Below are positions 34,099 through 46,499 of a stretch of 64,000 nt of DNA, one piece after another. How positions within the stretch are numbered: the stretch's first letter is position 1; every line of letters begins with the position of its first letter. This stretch comes from Juglans regia (lineage: Eukaryota > Streptophyta > Magnoliopsida > Fagales > Juglandaceae). The notes beneath the pieces are model-generated. The model saw only the letters and a program-made list of their open reading frames with translations, had not been told where the DNA came from and did not search any database. Location: the NCBI RefSeq assembly GCF_001411555.2, contig NC_049907.1, positions 37,067,482-37,131,481 of the forward strand. Reading direction: 5' to 3'. The translations under genes and the position numbers were made by a program.

Positions 34099-34689
34099 TC
34101 TTTTATATGAGAGATAAGGAGATTAATCGGACCACCTTAGGATGTTTATTATTTTTTTGTAAAAACTAATATAATGTTTAATCAATATAGTAGAACTGAT
34201 CATTTACATGATTTTCTCTGTTACTTTAGATTTGAAAAGTCTATAAAATTAAAATGGTATAAAAATAAATCATCACATCTACTTGCAATGTATAAGCTTG
34301 GAAGTATGAGATTTTGTTCATATATATATATATATATATATATGAAGTCATATTTCTCATCTTCTAATTCACAAATTTTAGAATCTTAAATGCGCCAATA
34401 CAGTAATTTTTTTAAAAAGACTATATCACCCTTTCTCAAACTCACAGGTTTTAGAAGTTTAAAGATCTTTAATTAGTTCCTCAAAATTTATTTATTTGCA
34501 TTCTACATCTTCCGTTGGATTTAAATTTTAATTACGAGAAACCTTGTACCTCTCCGTCCGCTAGCCTCGAAATGAAATCTACGGCCCATACACAATATGA
34601 CCGTTGGGATTCAAATTTGAATAATGATACTCTTATTATCATCAAATTTTAAGACCAACACACATCACAGAAAGATAGAAGCCACGAAA

Positions 34690-36005
34690 ATGGTGAAAAC
34701 TACGCTCTCGGGATCAACACCTCGAAAATCAAGCACCACCACAGCTTTGGAAGATGACCGCTCCGAAAGTCGAGACAGCTGCTACTTCCCCGGCTGCCGA
34801 AAAGACGCTAATTGTTACTGCCCGATTTTCTTGGCCAGCATCAATGCCCTACTCTTGACCTCAGACCCATCAGCATCCAGAAAAGCTCCCTCACTAAGCT
34901 CTTCGCTTCTCAGCCTGGCAACGTGGAGTGCACTCATGTCTCATTCAATTCTTCTATCTTATCCACACCTAGATCGAGTGCTAATTGGGTTCCTCCCCCT
35001 CCGTTTCTTGAATCAAATGCAAGACAGAATTTCAACGAGGAGATGAGGAACAGGAAAAGAGAGTGGGATTTGAGAGAAGTCGTTTGATGAGATTGGCATT
35101 TGGTTTGAGTTTGATCTTCGTGGCTGAGTCCGGGCTTCATTGTGGGCTTTCTGGGGTCTTAAGACCTGTGTTATCGCGCGCGGGATATAGTTAAGCATGC
35201 GGGTGAGAAATCCTGGGTTGTGCAAGATTTGAAGGGGAGCTGAGTTTTTTGCAGAGAGAGTTGCAAGGTCTTGTCAACGGGGAGGTTTCAAATTGCAGCC
35301 ATACTGATTCTATGAGGGAAATTGATCAGGTGCCGCATATCAAACTCTTCTTTGGAAATCATAGATTCATTCAAAAATTTGGCATGGTTCTTTTGGGAGA
35401 GCAAACTGAAAATTCTTGTTTTAAAAAGTCGATGAGAGATCAAACAAAATTTTATTCTTTTCAGGACGGTTTGCTCTGGATTTCGCGTTTTACATTGTAC
35501 AAGTCAGCAACGGAGGTGGTTAGTCTATGGGGATGGCCATTGCAGACAACGGGATTGCTCACAACTGGATTTTCTTCCCGATCTTTCACTATCTTATTCC
35601 GGCAGAGTTACAGAGGTAAAAGCAAAACACTCTTGATATCTGATTGACTAGGCAATCTCAATTTCTCTAGAAAGCATCATATTGGTATGATCAGTAGTCC
35701 TGGCAAAACTAAAACGTAAACACCACTAGACCCATTTTTTTTTTTTTCAAATTTTAGAGGCATTTCCTAGCATAAAATACATGGTTTTTGTTCACTTTGG
35801 GTGCAAAGTGGTCCGGTGGGAAGGTTGGGTATTTGGTTTGGTAGGCAAACACTTCATGGGCACACAGGAAGTGGGGCGCCTCAGTCGTGCTATTAAATCC
35901 CGATACCTTGAGTATGGGGGAAGCTCAATGCTCGATCAAAAATTATTTTCAGCAGCAGTAGAGTTGTTGAAGTTTCGATTTCAAAAATGTTTGGAAGCAG
36001 AGTGA
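34690..36005 (+). pseudogene. Relic of an unidentified plant gene (Cys-rich YFPGCRKDANC motif), left copy
   Basis: From an ATG at 34690 the frame reads MVKTTLSGSTPRKSS, then RSESRDSCYFPGCRKDANC, which I recognise as conserved among plant proteins of unknown function but cannot name. A frameshift near 34840 moves the reading to ISIQKSSLTKLFAS, NVECTHVSFNSSILSTPRSS, and MRNRKREWDLREVV before a stop. Further downstream are LQRELQGLVNGEVSNCSHTD and GWPLQTTGLLTTGFSSRSFT with a GAG|GTAAAA donor-like site at 35617, and an open stretch ending ELLKFRFQKCLEAE at 36005. Several frame breaks are shared with, and several differ from, the copy at 54600-55882. Both copies look dead. Confidence 0.6.
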
Positions 36006-36129
36006 AGCAAGCGGTTTGACTCTTCTCTGCTTTTAGATGCAACCATTTCAGTGAGTTTACAGCAAAACATGACGTCGATCCTAACTTAAAGAAAGCCGAC
36101 GAATAATGGGTATGCCTCATCTTCTCTCG

Positions 36130-38232
36130 AAAAGTGTCCAGCTCTCATTTCTTGTAAATATTGGTGTGAGAGGAGAAATCTCTAGAGGCCGGGCCCGAGC
36201 CCATGCCCACGTATAAGGCCTGGGTTGGCTTGAGAAGCCCAAGAGGATGAGCACAGGGCAGGAGGGTACACTGACAAAAGGACGGAAGGTAAGACAAGAC
36301 AACCTGACACCATAACTGGCCGACCATCAAGGACATGCCCTGTCCCTGACCCTGATGTCCGGGCGCTGCAGGAGGACGAATGTGCTTGACCAAGACCATG
36401 CTGCATTTAATGGAACGGGAGCAAGTTAGGGGTGTCAAATCGTGTTAACGGGTAGTGTTTGTGTTGTGTCAAGACATGTATATTATACTATATAAGTCAA
36501 CCCTAACCCGACCCGTTAAGCTTATCGTGTCAAAATCTCAAACCCTAACACGACCCAATAACTTAACGGGTCGTGTCGTGTCAACCCGTTTTGACCTATT
36601 TATGTAAATGGATTGAAACAAACCCAAAATTAACCTCTTTAATCTAGTTAAGTTTAGCATAATTTTATATAAATATTAAAATCACAATATCTATAAAAAA
36701 TATAAAACTAACTACAAGTCCAAAATTACAATCTAAACAATAAAAATATCGAAATTAAAATCCCAACAATTTCATTTTTTAGGTATAAGGATATAATTGT
36801 AATTTTAACTTTCTTAACGGGTCATAACGGGTTGACCCGTTATCAACCCGTTAAGTTATCGTGTTTTAACGGGTCAACCCGTTAAGAGTAAACCCTAACC
36901 CACTTTTATCGTGTCGTGTTCGTGTTGGGTTAATGGGTCGTGTCATATATTGACACCCCTAGAGCAAGCACGCCATGGCAGGAGCCACGCTACATTCAAT
37001 GTGTCCTGAGAGTTGGCACGCTATAGTATGCCCCCTGGGTGTCAGCAACAACCGTGTTCAAGCTTGGCAGGTATGCAGGGAAGCAAAAAGCTAGAAAGGA
37101 CACCCAATCGTGGTATAGAGCTGCATAACAGCCACCATCACCTCGGGGTTCACCTCGACCATATATAAATACCTCATCTCTTAGCCAAGAAGAGTGTTAC
37201 TCACACTCTAGAATATTTCTACTTTCATTCTCCCTAAGCTCTCATTTTCTCTCTTCATATTCTACCTTGAACTAACTTGAGCGTTGGAGTTACCACTGCC
37301 CCCAAGCCCCCATTTTCCATCTTAGCAGGAATCTGGCCTGAGCCCAACAGTGTGGAGTTGCCCAGGCTGCGAAACACGACATCAACAATGGCGCCGTCTA
37401 TGAGATTTTATTTCCTATAGTAGTATGTCCTTCGTATGTCAGCAACAACATGCTATCATGCCTCGTGACATGAAGAAAAACAACCCGAATTGATGGAAGG
37501 AAGAATCAGCAAGCAAGCTGAAATGATACGGAAACTCATAGAGAAAATGACGACTCTCCGCCAGGAAAATATCTCCTTGCGGAGGGCCGGATGAGACCAA
37601 TAGAGCCATGAGGCCAACAGAGCCACCACTCTGAGTCTCGTCGCCCCTTCGAAAAAAAGCAATGCAGAATGTGCCTCGAGATCCGGAAGCTCGGGACCAA
37701 TGGGTAGGCGCGACATCCACGGTGGACTAGCTGCTCACTAGCACGGAGCTAGCATACAATGCCGAAGTCATGGCAGTCCCTCTCCCTTAAAGTTCCCTAG
37801 ATTGACGCATATGATGGGTCAAAGGACCCCTTTGAGAATCTGGAGACGTTCAAGGCCCACATGACCTACACAAGTTCCCGGAAGAGGTTGCGTGTAGGGC
37901 ATTTCCACTCACTCTGAGGAGAACATCAAAAGTATGGTTTGAGTCCCTGCCGCCCGGGACAGTCGACAACTTTGCTGAGCTGGCTGACTTTTCCTGATTT
38001 AGTTCATGGCAAGACGGAAAGGAGGCGACCCACAGCCTACCTCTTGATTGTGAAATAGCGAGACGATGAAAGCCTGAAGTCGTACCTCTCTCAGTTTTAT
38101 ATGGAGTGCATGAAGACAAACGACTAGGATGAAAAAATCACCCCGGCGGCTCTGCTGGGGGGATCTAGCCCTAGAACCCCTTCATAACCAAGATTGTGCA
38201 GAAGACCCCCCGACTTCATTGAGGGAGTTCAT
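36130..38232 (+). mobile_element. Ty3/gypsy 5' end: LTR, primer site and broken gag (+)
   Basis: The LTR-like sequence from about 36165 (TGTGAGAGGAGAAATC) to about 37370 has a TATA (CATATATAAATACC, about 37160) and is interrupted by a hAT MITE. The primer-binding-type TGGCGCCGTC follows at 37389, as in plant gypsy elements of the Tat/Ogre kind. Downstream, gag motifs can be read in shifting frames: QLELMEGRI-like, DAYDGSKDPFENLETFKAHM, and the R-R-P-T-A-Y-L block (38025) interrupted by TAG. It breaks off at 38232 with no protease or RT. Confidence 0.75.
36427..36961. mobile_element. hAT MITE inserted in the gypsy LTR (535 bp)
   Basis: Perfect 12-bp terminal inverted repeats TAGGGGTGTCAA / TTGACACCCCTA, flanked by 8-bp duplications GAGCAAGT (36419-36426) and GAGCAAGC (36962-36969). 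The right arm of the inverted duplication has the unoccupied site (GAGCGAGC, near 54146). Subterminal sequence is rich in AACGGGTCGTGT-type motifs. No ORF. Confidence 0.92.
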
Positions 38233-38250
38233 GGACTGAGCTAGGGACGA

Positions 38251-38673
38251 CTCTGTTGGTATTTTCTTGAACAAATATTTTCCTTTGAACGTTAAACCAT
38301 CTAGAACCTCAAGAATAGTGTTGAGTCTCAAAAATATTGTCAACGTCAACAATTGATGCAGAAAATTGCTGTTCAAAATGGCGATTTTCCAAGAAAGCAC
38401 AAAAAACTAAAGCAGAAAATTTGTTTTAAAAAAAAAAATCCATGAAAAAAATAAACCTGGAAATTATTCTAAAAAAAGTTATGTTGAGACATTGTTTATA
38501 TTTTCAGATCTTGTCTTTTGAACTTTCAACTCTCTAGCAATTTATAAAATCTGTTGGTATTTTGATGAACAAATATTTTTCCTTGAACATCAAGCGATCG
38601 GGAATCTCAGGAATAATGTTGAGTCTCAAAAACAATGTCACGTCTACAATTGATGTAGAAAATTACTGTGCAA
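38251..38673 (+). repeat. Direct repeat, about 125 bp, period 298 bp
   Basis: TCTGTTGGTATTTT...GAACAAATATTTT...TTGAGTCTCAAAAA... at 38251-38375 recurs at 38549-38673 with about 15-20% differences. It starts just after the left arm of the inverted duplication ends. Origin unknown. Confidence 0.75.
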
Positions 38674-40700
38674 AAACAAATATTTTATTGATGCAAGTAG
38701 TTCTGATTTTCAATTTTATTTGATTGTTTAGGCAAATTCTTTTTCATAAAAAGTTAAAGAGTTTTAGGGTTTTAGAACGATATTGCATTATTTCTATCAA
38801 AATAAAATAATTATTGTAATAGTAGATATTTCAAACTGTACCTTTTTTTAAATTAAAAAAAACGCCAATACATCAGAATTAAAAACCGAAACAAATGCAA
38901 ACTTTTATTAAAAGTTAACAACATGTAATGGAAATTGTCTCAGTTTTTACAAATTCTAACCATCGATAAGTTTTTTAATGTTATTTAATTCTTAGTAAAT
39001 TCTTTTTCATAACATAAAAAAAAAATAAAAGTTTTATTATTTGAAAAGTTTATTGCATTATCTGCAACTAAACAAAACAAGAGAAAAATGTTTTGAAAAA
39101 ATAATAAAACAATGAAGAGATAGATGAAAACTGTTTTGAAAAAATTAACAAAATAATGAACGCAAAAATTGTTTTAATATTTTGAATGTTCTTATTTTAT
39201 TTACATCTTTTTATCTCACCTTTTCCAGCTATCCTCTGCTTCTTGGTATGATTTAAGTTTTGATTTTAAGATATTTTTTGATTATATGTCTGTTAGCTTT
39301 CTAAATTTTATATATTAATTTAGAATGGTAATATCCCATAGTTATAAGATTTGAATAATGTACAGATTTATATATGGTATTATTGTTTTGAAATTGTCAA
39401 TATTCATTGAGCATAAATATTTAATATTTCTCTGTTAAATATTTGATTTTATACTTATTTCTTATATTGTTGTGCTTCATAATTGTGCTTACCAAGATAT
39501 TCGATTCAGTTGTGACTACTTTGATCATTTATCAAGATTTTATTATATGTTTTCATTTTATTTGTTGACTTTGTATATTTTATTTGTTGATTTAAGGTTA
39601 TGTTTTGTTTTGCTTTTATTATTTCAATATTGTGGACATTAACTATAGCTATTATTTCTGCTTTGTAATTCTTATTTTTTATCTATTCAATTCTTTGATT
39701 TTGTATCTATTGTTGTATTGTTTTGTTTCATAAATGTACTTTTCATCTTTATATTTTTTACTACAACTGTCTTTGTTATATATAAATTATTTTACATCAC
39801 AGTATAAACACTTATTATTAGTGACAATTGTACTTCCTTTTAGATATTAATTCCAAATTGATTGTGTTGATCATTCCTTCACTTGAATTTGATTTTTCCA
39901 ATTCGACGCAATCATTGACATACCTCTTTTCTTGACAAACAAAATGAATAGTGGTGATGATCTTAACAAGTTATATTCAATTCAATATCGGATTATGATA
40001 ATTAGAACAATTCAACAGATTCTTTGCCACCAAGATCAACAACTACATCTATAGAAACTTCAAATAAATGTCATCAAGTTGTAATCGAACAAGTTTATTG
40101 TGTAGTCCTCATTTTTCTTGATCTTTTTAAATGAAACTTTTTATTTTTGACATTATATTGAGAGTGGTAAACATTTAGTCAATAGGCTACTTGTACTCTT
40201 TAAGACCAATTCAATTGTGAAAGCAGTACATCGAGATCTTGTCAACGTAAGCAAAAACTATAACATCAAATCGTTCTTTTCATATTCTTTTTAGTATTTT
40301 ATTATTTTCTCAACAGCCTTTTTTATGTGAATTTCTATAAGATTTTAATCATAGCTAAAACTACCAAATTTTTAACATATGTGCGCACATATAATAATAA
40401 ATTTGTATTTATATCATTTGGAATTAAATTTGATAAAGATTTATGCAGATGAAATAAAAGAATCTATACATTTCGGGCTCAAGGACAAATCTATCATTAT
40501 ATTAATGATTTGATTTCTTTGGATGAACATCTTCTTATTTATAGTTATATTTCTATGATACTAAACATAAATTACAGAATCGTATTTCTGATTCAGAAAG
40601 ATTGGACTCATCAATTATTGCTCAACTCATGACCATTCTTTTTGTTAATTCATATTCAATTTTTTTCCAGAAACTTGGTGATATGCCCAACTTGAAAAAT
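38674..40700. other. AT-rich region preceding the Helitron gene
   Basis: No protein is recognised. It may be the 5' part of the Helitron whose coding region starts near 40770, but I found no clear Helitron 5' terminus (TC followed by a TATAAAG-type start) in it. Confidence 0.4.
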
Positions 40701-40769
40701 CACGAAATCTATATAAGATCAGATCCTAATTTATAGATCAACGTATTTTTAATGCTCCTATATCATCAT

Positions 40770-43700
40770 CACAAGTGGTAGTAATTTGGATTGAAAATAA
40801 TGATTCAGAGCAATTGAGTGGAAGAAATATTATGGTTCAGAATTATTTAGGTGGTAATCATATAGTTTATTACTATTTTAGATGTTATGACGCACTTCAA
40901 TACCATTATTATTTTCTTATGATAATACTGGTGGGCACAATGGCACACAAAGAATAAAAAAAGGTATACTATTTCTACCAAGTGAAAGATCAACACTGCT
41001 TGGACCTCCAGAATCAACATCAACTGATGATTTACTTTTAAGAGAAACACAAGGTCAGAATAATTTCAATATTCTGATACTGTAATATTCTAATTCCTAA
41101 ATTTGGAATGTCTTTTTAAATTTAATATTTGTAGTGCTCCAAAAAGAAAGAAAGAGTCAATTGTTTCATGCCATGAGTATTATTGTTACAAGATACAGAT
41201 CTGAAAAAACATTAGCGCTATTTTGTTATGTTGAGGTCGTTTGTTACAACAATTCGTGGTTGACATGTATGTTAAGATTGAAACATCAAGACTAGATTAT
41301 TTCCGTAGTAAACAACAGCAAATTCGATCTAAAGTATATCAAGAGATCGTTGATAGTTTTTCACTTGAAAATTTGGTAAACGCATTATGTTTCATTCTTC
41401 TTTTATTGGAGTACCAAGAGACATGCGAAAAAGATATATAGAAATAATGGCTTTATTTCACGTTATGAAAAACTAGATATTTTTTAACAATGACATGGGA
41501 AAATTTTTTTAGATGAATTGGGTCCACAACAAGATTCCTGATTTAATTGCCATAATTTTCAGAGCAAAATTAGAAGAACTCAAAGATCAACTATTCAAGC
41601 GACAAATCTTTGGCAAAGTTGCAACATATGTTTACGTGATAATTGAGCACCAAAAAGGAGGACTTCCATTTGCACATTTCTTAATTATTTTTTCAAACAA
41701 ATTAGAATATTTATACTTTAGAATATTTTGATGAAATTGTATCAATAAGAATACCTTATAAAAATAAAAATCTGCATCTTTATAAATCTGTTGTCAGACT
41801 TATGATGCATGACACCTGTGTAATGTTAAATCCAACCAATATTTGTATGGAGAAAAATGGTACTTACAAAAATCATTATCCGAAGAATTTTTTGCCTAAT
41901 ACAATTATTGAAAATGATTGTTTTCTACAATATATGCGTTGTGATAATAGAATTACTGTCAATGTTAGAGGACAAGAGTTGGATAGCCGTTGGGTTGTTC
42001 TGTATAATATATATTTGGTTGCAACATTTGATTCTCACATCAATGTTGAGATATGTTCTACAATTAACGCAGTCAAGTATCTTTACAAATACATCTACAA
42101 AGGTCATAATCGTGTTACTTTTAAGGTAATTTCTTAACAAGATAATCAAACCATTGATGAAATCAACTCGATGGATTGCTACACCTAAAGCTATGTGGAT
42201 GATTTTTGAGTTTATTGTAAATGAGATGCATCGAGCAGTATATAGCTTACACTTACATCTTGAAGATCAACATCTAGTGACTTTTCCTGCAAATCAAAAC
42301 TTGAACAATCTTATAAACTCTGATTTTTATGCAAAATCAATGTTAATAGAATTTTTTTCAACAAATTGTGTAAATGAAAACTCTCAAAAATTCTTGTATA
42401 AAGAACTTCCTAAGTTTTTTGTTTGGAGCAATCAACATAAAATATGGACCCCTCGAAAGACCCCTCAAAAGGAACAAATAGTTATTGGCAGAATTATTAC
42501 AGCAAATCTACTTGAAGGTGAAAGGTATTACCTGTGAATATTATTAAATCATATAAAGCGTCATCTATCTTTTAATTACCTCAAAACGGTTGTTGGTATT
42601 GTCTTTCCAACATTTCGTGAAGTAGAAACAGATAATAGCTTGGAAGGTCGTTTTCATAAGACATCACTGTACCAAATGCCATACAGTTTGAAGCGACTAT
42701 TTGCCATAATCTTGATTTATTGTAATCCTGCAAATCCAAGATAATTATGAGAACATTTTAAAGAAAATATGTCAGTTGACTTTAAAAAGATTGAAAATAA
42801 CTCTATGAATGTCAGAAGAGAAGTTTTACAGCATATTTCTTCCACACTCCAGTCAATGGGAAAGGACATCAACGTGTTCTATCTTTTAGATGATGACATT
42901 TGTTTTGATGAAGACCAACTTTAATCTACAGAGATTAATGATGAATTGGCTATCATAATTTCAGAATAAGATCTTCTAGCATCAACAATTCTCAATGATG
43001 AGCAACAACATGCATATGATTCAATCTTACAAAATGTTTTCTCAAGTCAAGCAAGTTCATTTTTTATTGATGGTTCAGATGGAACAGGAAAAACATTTCT
43101 ATACAGAGCGTTTCTTGCTATATTAAGATCTAAACAGCTAATAGCCTTGCAACTGCATCATCTGATGTTGCTGCATCTATTTTACTTGGAGGTCGAACAA
43201 CACATTCACGATTTAAAATTCATTAAATTTTGATAAAAGCAACACTTACAATGTTAGTAAACAAAGTGGACTTGCAAGATTATTACATGCTGCTAAATTA
43301 ATCATATGAGATGATGAAGCCCCTATGTCAAAAAAATAATCTATAGAAGCATTGGACATAATGTTTCAGGACATCAATAATTCAGAATTATTATTTGGTG
43401 GCAAGGTTGTAGTATTTGGTAGAGATTTTTCACAAATTTTACCTGTTATTCAAAAAGGTACAAGACAGGAACATATTTATGCAAGTTTACTCTCCTCTTA
43501 CTTATGACCTACTTTGACCAAGATTTGCTTAACTCAAAGCATGTGAGCAAAATTAGATCCAGGTTTTTCAAATTATTTGCTTCAATTAGGAAAGAGAGTA
43601 TTGCCAATCACAATTGAAAACAAGACAAGAATTCCTGATGATATGCTTATATGTTATGAAAATTATGCTATTTCTTTACAAAAATTAATAGATGTTGTTT

Positions 43701-44940
43701 TTTGCAACATTCATGATTACTCAAAGAATTTGTCTGAGATGTTGAATCGAGTTATATTGACACCAATGAATAATTATGTTGATAAAATAGATGCTACACT
43801 TATAAAACAATATTATAACTTTGATGAAACAATTGATACATCTAAACAAAGCATTATGGAGGACTTTTTGAATACTTTGACACCAAATGGAGTTCATCCT
43901 CATGAATTGGTATTTAAGAAAAAGTGTCCAATCATATTGCATGGAAATAATAATCTTTCAGAAGGCTTATGTAATGGAACTTGTTTGATATATCGCAACT
44001 TTGAGCGTAAATTCATTGATGCAGAAATTGCAATTGGTTATCATAGTTGTAAAAAAGTCTTTATACTAAGAATTCCATTTTTACCAAATCCTGATGAAAA
44101 CAATGAGTTTCCATTCAAGAGAACTCAATTTCCTATCAGACTAAGCTTTGCAATGAAAATCAACAAAGCTAAGATTGTTGTATGTAGAATTATCAAGAAT
44201 TAAGACTGTTGTTTCAGTAAAAATTCTAATCAAGCTAACATCAACTAATACATCTCAACAAAATTACACAAAAAATATTCTGTATAGAGAATTATTAAGT
44301 TTGGCATTCTCATCTTAACAATATACAAATAAGTTATTGAATAGTCTACAATTCTATTGTCATTATTTTATAAAAGTTCAAGTTTAAATACTAATTCATT
44401 TTTTCTTTTTTACATGATCAATATCCCAGATGCAAAAGCTTTATACATCCATCAAGGATATCACGCCAAACACAAGAAATTAGAAAATCAAAATGGTCGT
44501 AATAGAGAAGTCTCCAAACATACAATACAACATTCACCGTTAAAATATCAAAACTTAACCTCGATTGATTTTGAGGTATGGTACTTGTTATTTTTTATAT
44601 TTATAAAAAATTATAACTTTATGTTTCATAATGTAAAACATTATCTTAATAATAATGACCACATATTAGTTTCTACTGAAAATATATTATTTTAATATTT
44701 TACAGGGCAATCGACTACAAGCCACCAATTTTGATAAAGAAATTGATTCTCACGATGACACTTTGCATATATTCCAATCATACTACATCCATAATGCTTA
44801 TGTGAAGCCATTAGATTCTAAACATAGAATTAAATCCCATCAATATCAATATATCTTAAACTCAAAGACAATTATTGAAAAAATTTCAGATGATGAAGAA
44901 GCATTGTAACCACCAAATTATAATATCATTCCATTTAGTT
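40770..44940 (+). pseudogene. Helitron RepHel helicase plus RPA-like exons, copy A
   Basis: In order: an N-terminal region (SEQLSGRNIMVQNY, RCYDALQYHYYF), LQQFVVDMYVKIETSRLDYF (41250), the Rep domain RAKLEELKDQLFKRQIFGKV (41560), the HUH motif mutated from H-A-H to F-A-H (GGLPFAHFLIIF, 41665), KNHYPKNF, INAVKYLYKYIYKGH with the tyrosine pair (42070), then FFSTNCVNENSQKFLYKELP. The helicase follows with Walker A GTGKT (near 43090), the D-E-A-P box preceded by a TGA (43306), and helicase C-terminal motifs to AMKINKAK (44170). After an intron, 44357-44920 reads as an RPA-like OB fold (NRLQATNFDKEIDSHDDTLH, FQSYYIHNAYVKP). Many stops and frameshifts. RepHel proteins drive rolling-circle transposition; this one is dead, and its end is cut at about 44940 by gypsy sequence. 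Confidence 0.88.
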
Positions 44941-45100
44941 CAGGGGCCATCTTGGTTCCTACCCGGACAGTGCGTTCAAGTCTCTACGAATCCACCATTA
45001 CTAACTCTAGAGGTTTGTTGGGCTCTAGTTGCCATAGGACCTCCTCATCCCTAACTTCCTCGTCCAGCTCAGTCAGGGTCGGAGTCGGAGGCAGGCCGGC

Positions 45101-45598
45101 TAGGGGTGTCAAATCGTGTTAATGGGTCGTGTTCATATCGTGTCAAAACATGTATATTATACTATATGGATCAACCCTAACACGACCTATTAATATAACG
45201 GATCGTGTCGTGTCAACTCGTTTTGACCCGTTTATGTAAATGGGATAAACAGACTCGAAATTAACCTGTTTGACCTAGTTAAGTTTAGCATAATTTTATA
45301 TAAATGTTAAAATCACAATATCTATAAAAAAATATAAAACTAACTACAAGTCTAAAATTACAATCCAAACAACAAAAATATCGAAATTATAATCCCAATA
45401 ATTTTATTTTGAGGTATAAAGATATAATTGTAACTTGAACTTTCTTAACGAATCATAATAGATTAACCCGTTAAGCAATCGTGTCTTAGGGGAGTCAACC
45501 CGTTTTGACTCGAACCCGTTAAGGCTAAATTCTAACCCATTTTTATCGTGTCGTGTTCGTGTTAGGTTAACGAGTCGTATCACATATTGCCACCCTTA
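45101..45598. mobile_element. hAT MITE inserted in the gypsy gag-pol relic (498 bp)
   Basis: Same family as 36427-36961. The left end is TAGGGGTGTCAA; the right end is decayed to TTGCCACCCTTA. Flanking 8-bp sequences AGGCCGGC (45093-45100) and GGGCCAGC (45599-45606) agree at 6 of 8 positions, consistent with an old target duplication. Confidence 0.85.
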
Positions 45599-46386
45599 GG
45601 GCCAGCATCCTCTCGCACTCCTTCGAGTCACACTCATTCGAGAGCTCGAACCTTAATAGTCTCAGGCTTTAACTCCCTAGCATAGCACTCTCTTGCTAGT
45701 TTCTACTCGCCACGTATTTTGCCCACCCCAATGGGAGTTGGAAACTTCATCTTTAGGTGATAGGTGGACGCCACCGCCTAAGGTGGTTCAGGGTTGGAAA
45801 CCCCAAGATCACGTTGTAGAAGGATGGAGCCTTTACTGCAAGAAAATTCAAAATGGTAGCCACCGTTCTTGGGGTCGTTCCCGCCATGAGAGATAAAGTT
45901 ATTACCCTGATTGGCTGGATCACATATCCGGTGAAGTCCTTGAGGGGTGTCGGGGTAGGGTGCAATCAATTAGGTGTTATCCCCATCAGAATGAACACTT
46001 CCCAGAACAGCTTCCCAGAACAAGATGTCGGCAGAGCTGCCATTGTCGATCAGGATTCTCCTTGTCAAGTAGTTGGTGATCTGCACGGTCATGACTAAGG
46101 CGTCATCTGAGGGGCGCAACATGCCTTCCTCATCCTTCTCATTGAAGGTTATAACAAGCTCCCTCAAGTGGCTCTTGGCACCCGGGGCTACCCTGTAAGT
46201 TGTGAACACTTCCTTGTATCTGGCCCTTCTTGCGTGGGCCCTCCTTACCGACAAGGTGGTTCCTCCTCCAACGTACCGTCCTTCTATCATACAAATTTCA
46301 CCTAACAGGCTGTCTCCCCTGACTTGGCTTCTCAGGCTCGGGCTCGCTTTGGGCCGACCTCCAGCCATTCTTCTTGCTGGCCGCAC
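45599..46386 (-). pseudogene. Gypsy aspartic protease (retropepsin) region
   Basis: The 138-residue minus-strand frame at 45970-46386 contains LRELVITFNEKDEEGMLRPS, DDALVMTVQITNYLTRRILI and the active-site motif DNGSSADILF (D-[TSN]-G-S expected). After one frame change the protease continues PTPLKDFTGYVIQPIRVITL, VKAPSFYNVILGFPTLNHLR (45753-45965), the flap and C-terminal region. This enzyme cuts the Gag-Pol polyprotein. The nearly identical copy at 62111-62930 carries a small deletion just before the active site. Confidence 0.82.
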
Positions 46387-46499
46387 CTCTCGTCACCCTG
46401 TTGGTCTAGTAGGGCCTACAACTCCTCCATCTTCTGTTTCCTAGTGAAGCAATCCTCCATTCGGTGGCTATCAGTTTTATGATAGGAGTAGTACTTAGA

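Larger units (their letters stand above)
34099..38232 (+). repeat. Left arm of a large inverted duplication
   Basis: The arm matches 52890-56500 in reverse complement, base for base over long stretches with scattered substitutions and small indels. It contains, in order, flanking AT-rich DNA, a gene relic, and a gypsy LTR, primer-binding region and gag start. Homology starts near TTTTATATGAGAGATAAGG and ends near GGGAGTTCATGGACTGA. The arm is longer than its partner by one 535-bp hAT MITE. Confidence 0.9.

Noticed and set aside
45693..46098. Plus-strand frames over the gypsy protease region
   Set aside because: They are antisense to the retropepsin frame with DNGSSADIL; the same shadows appear in the copy at 62205-62610.
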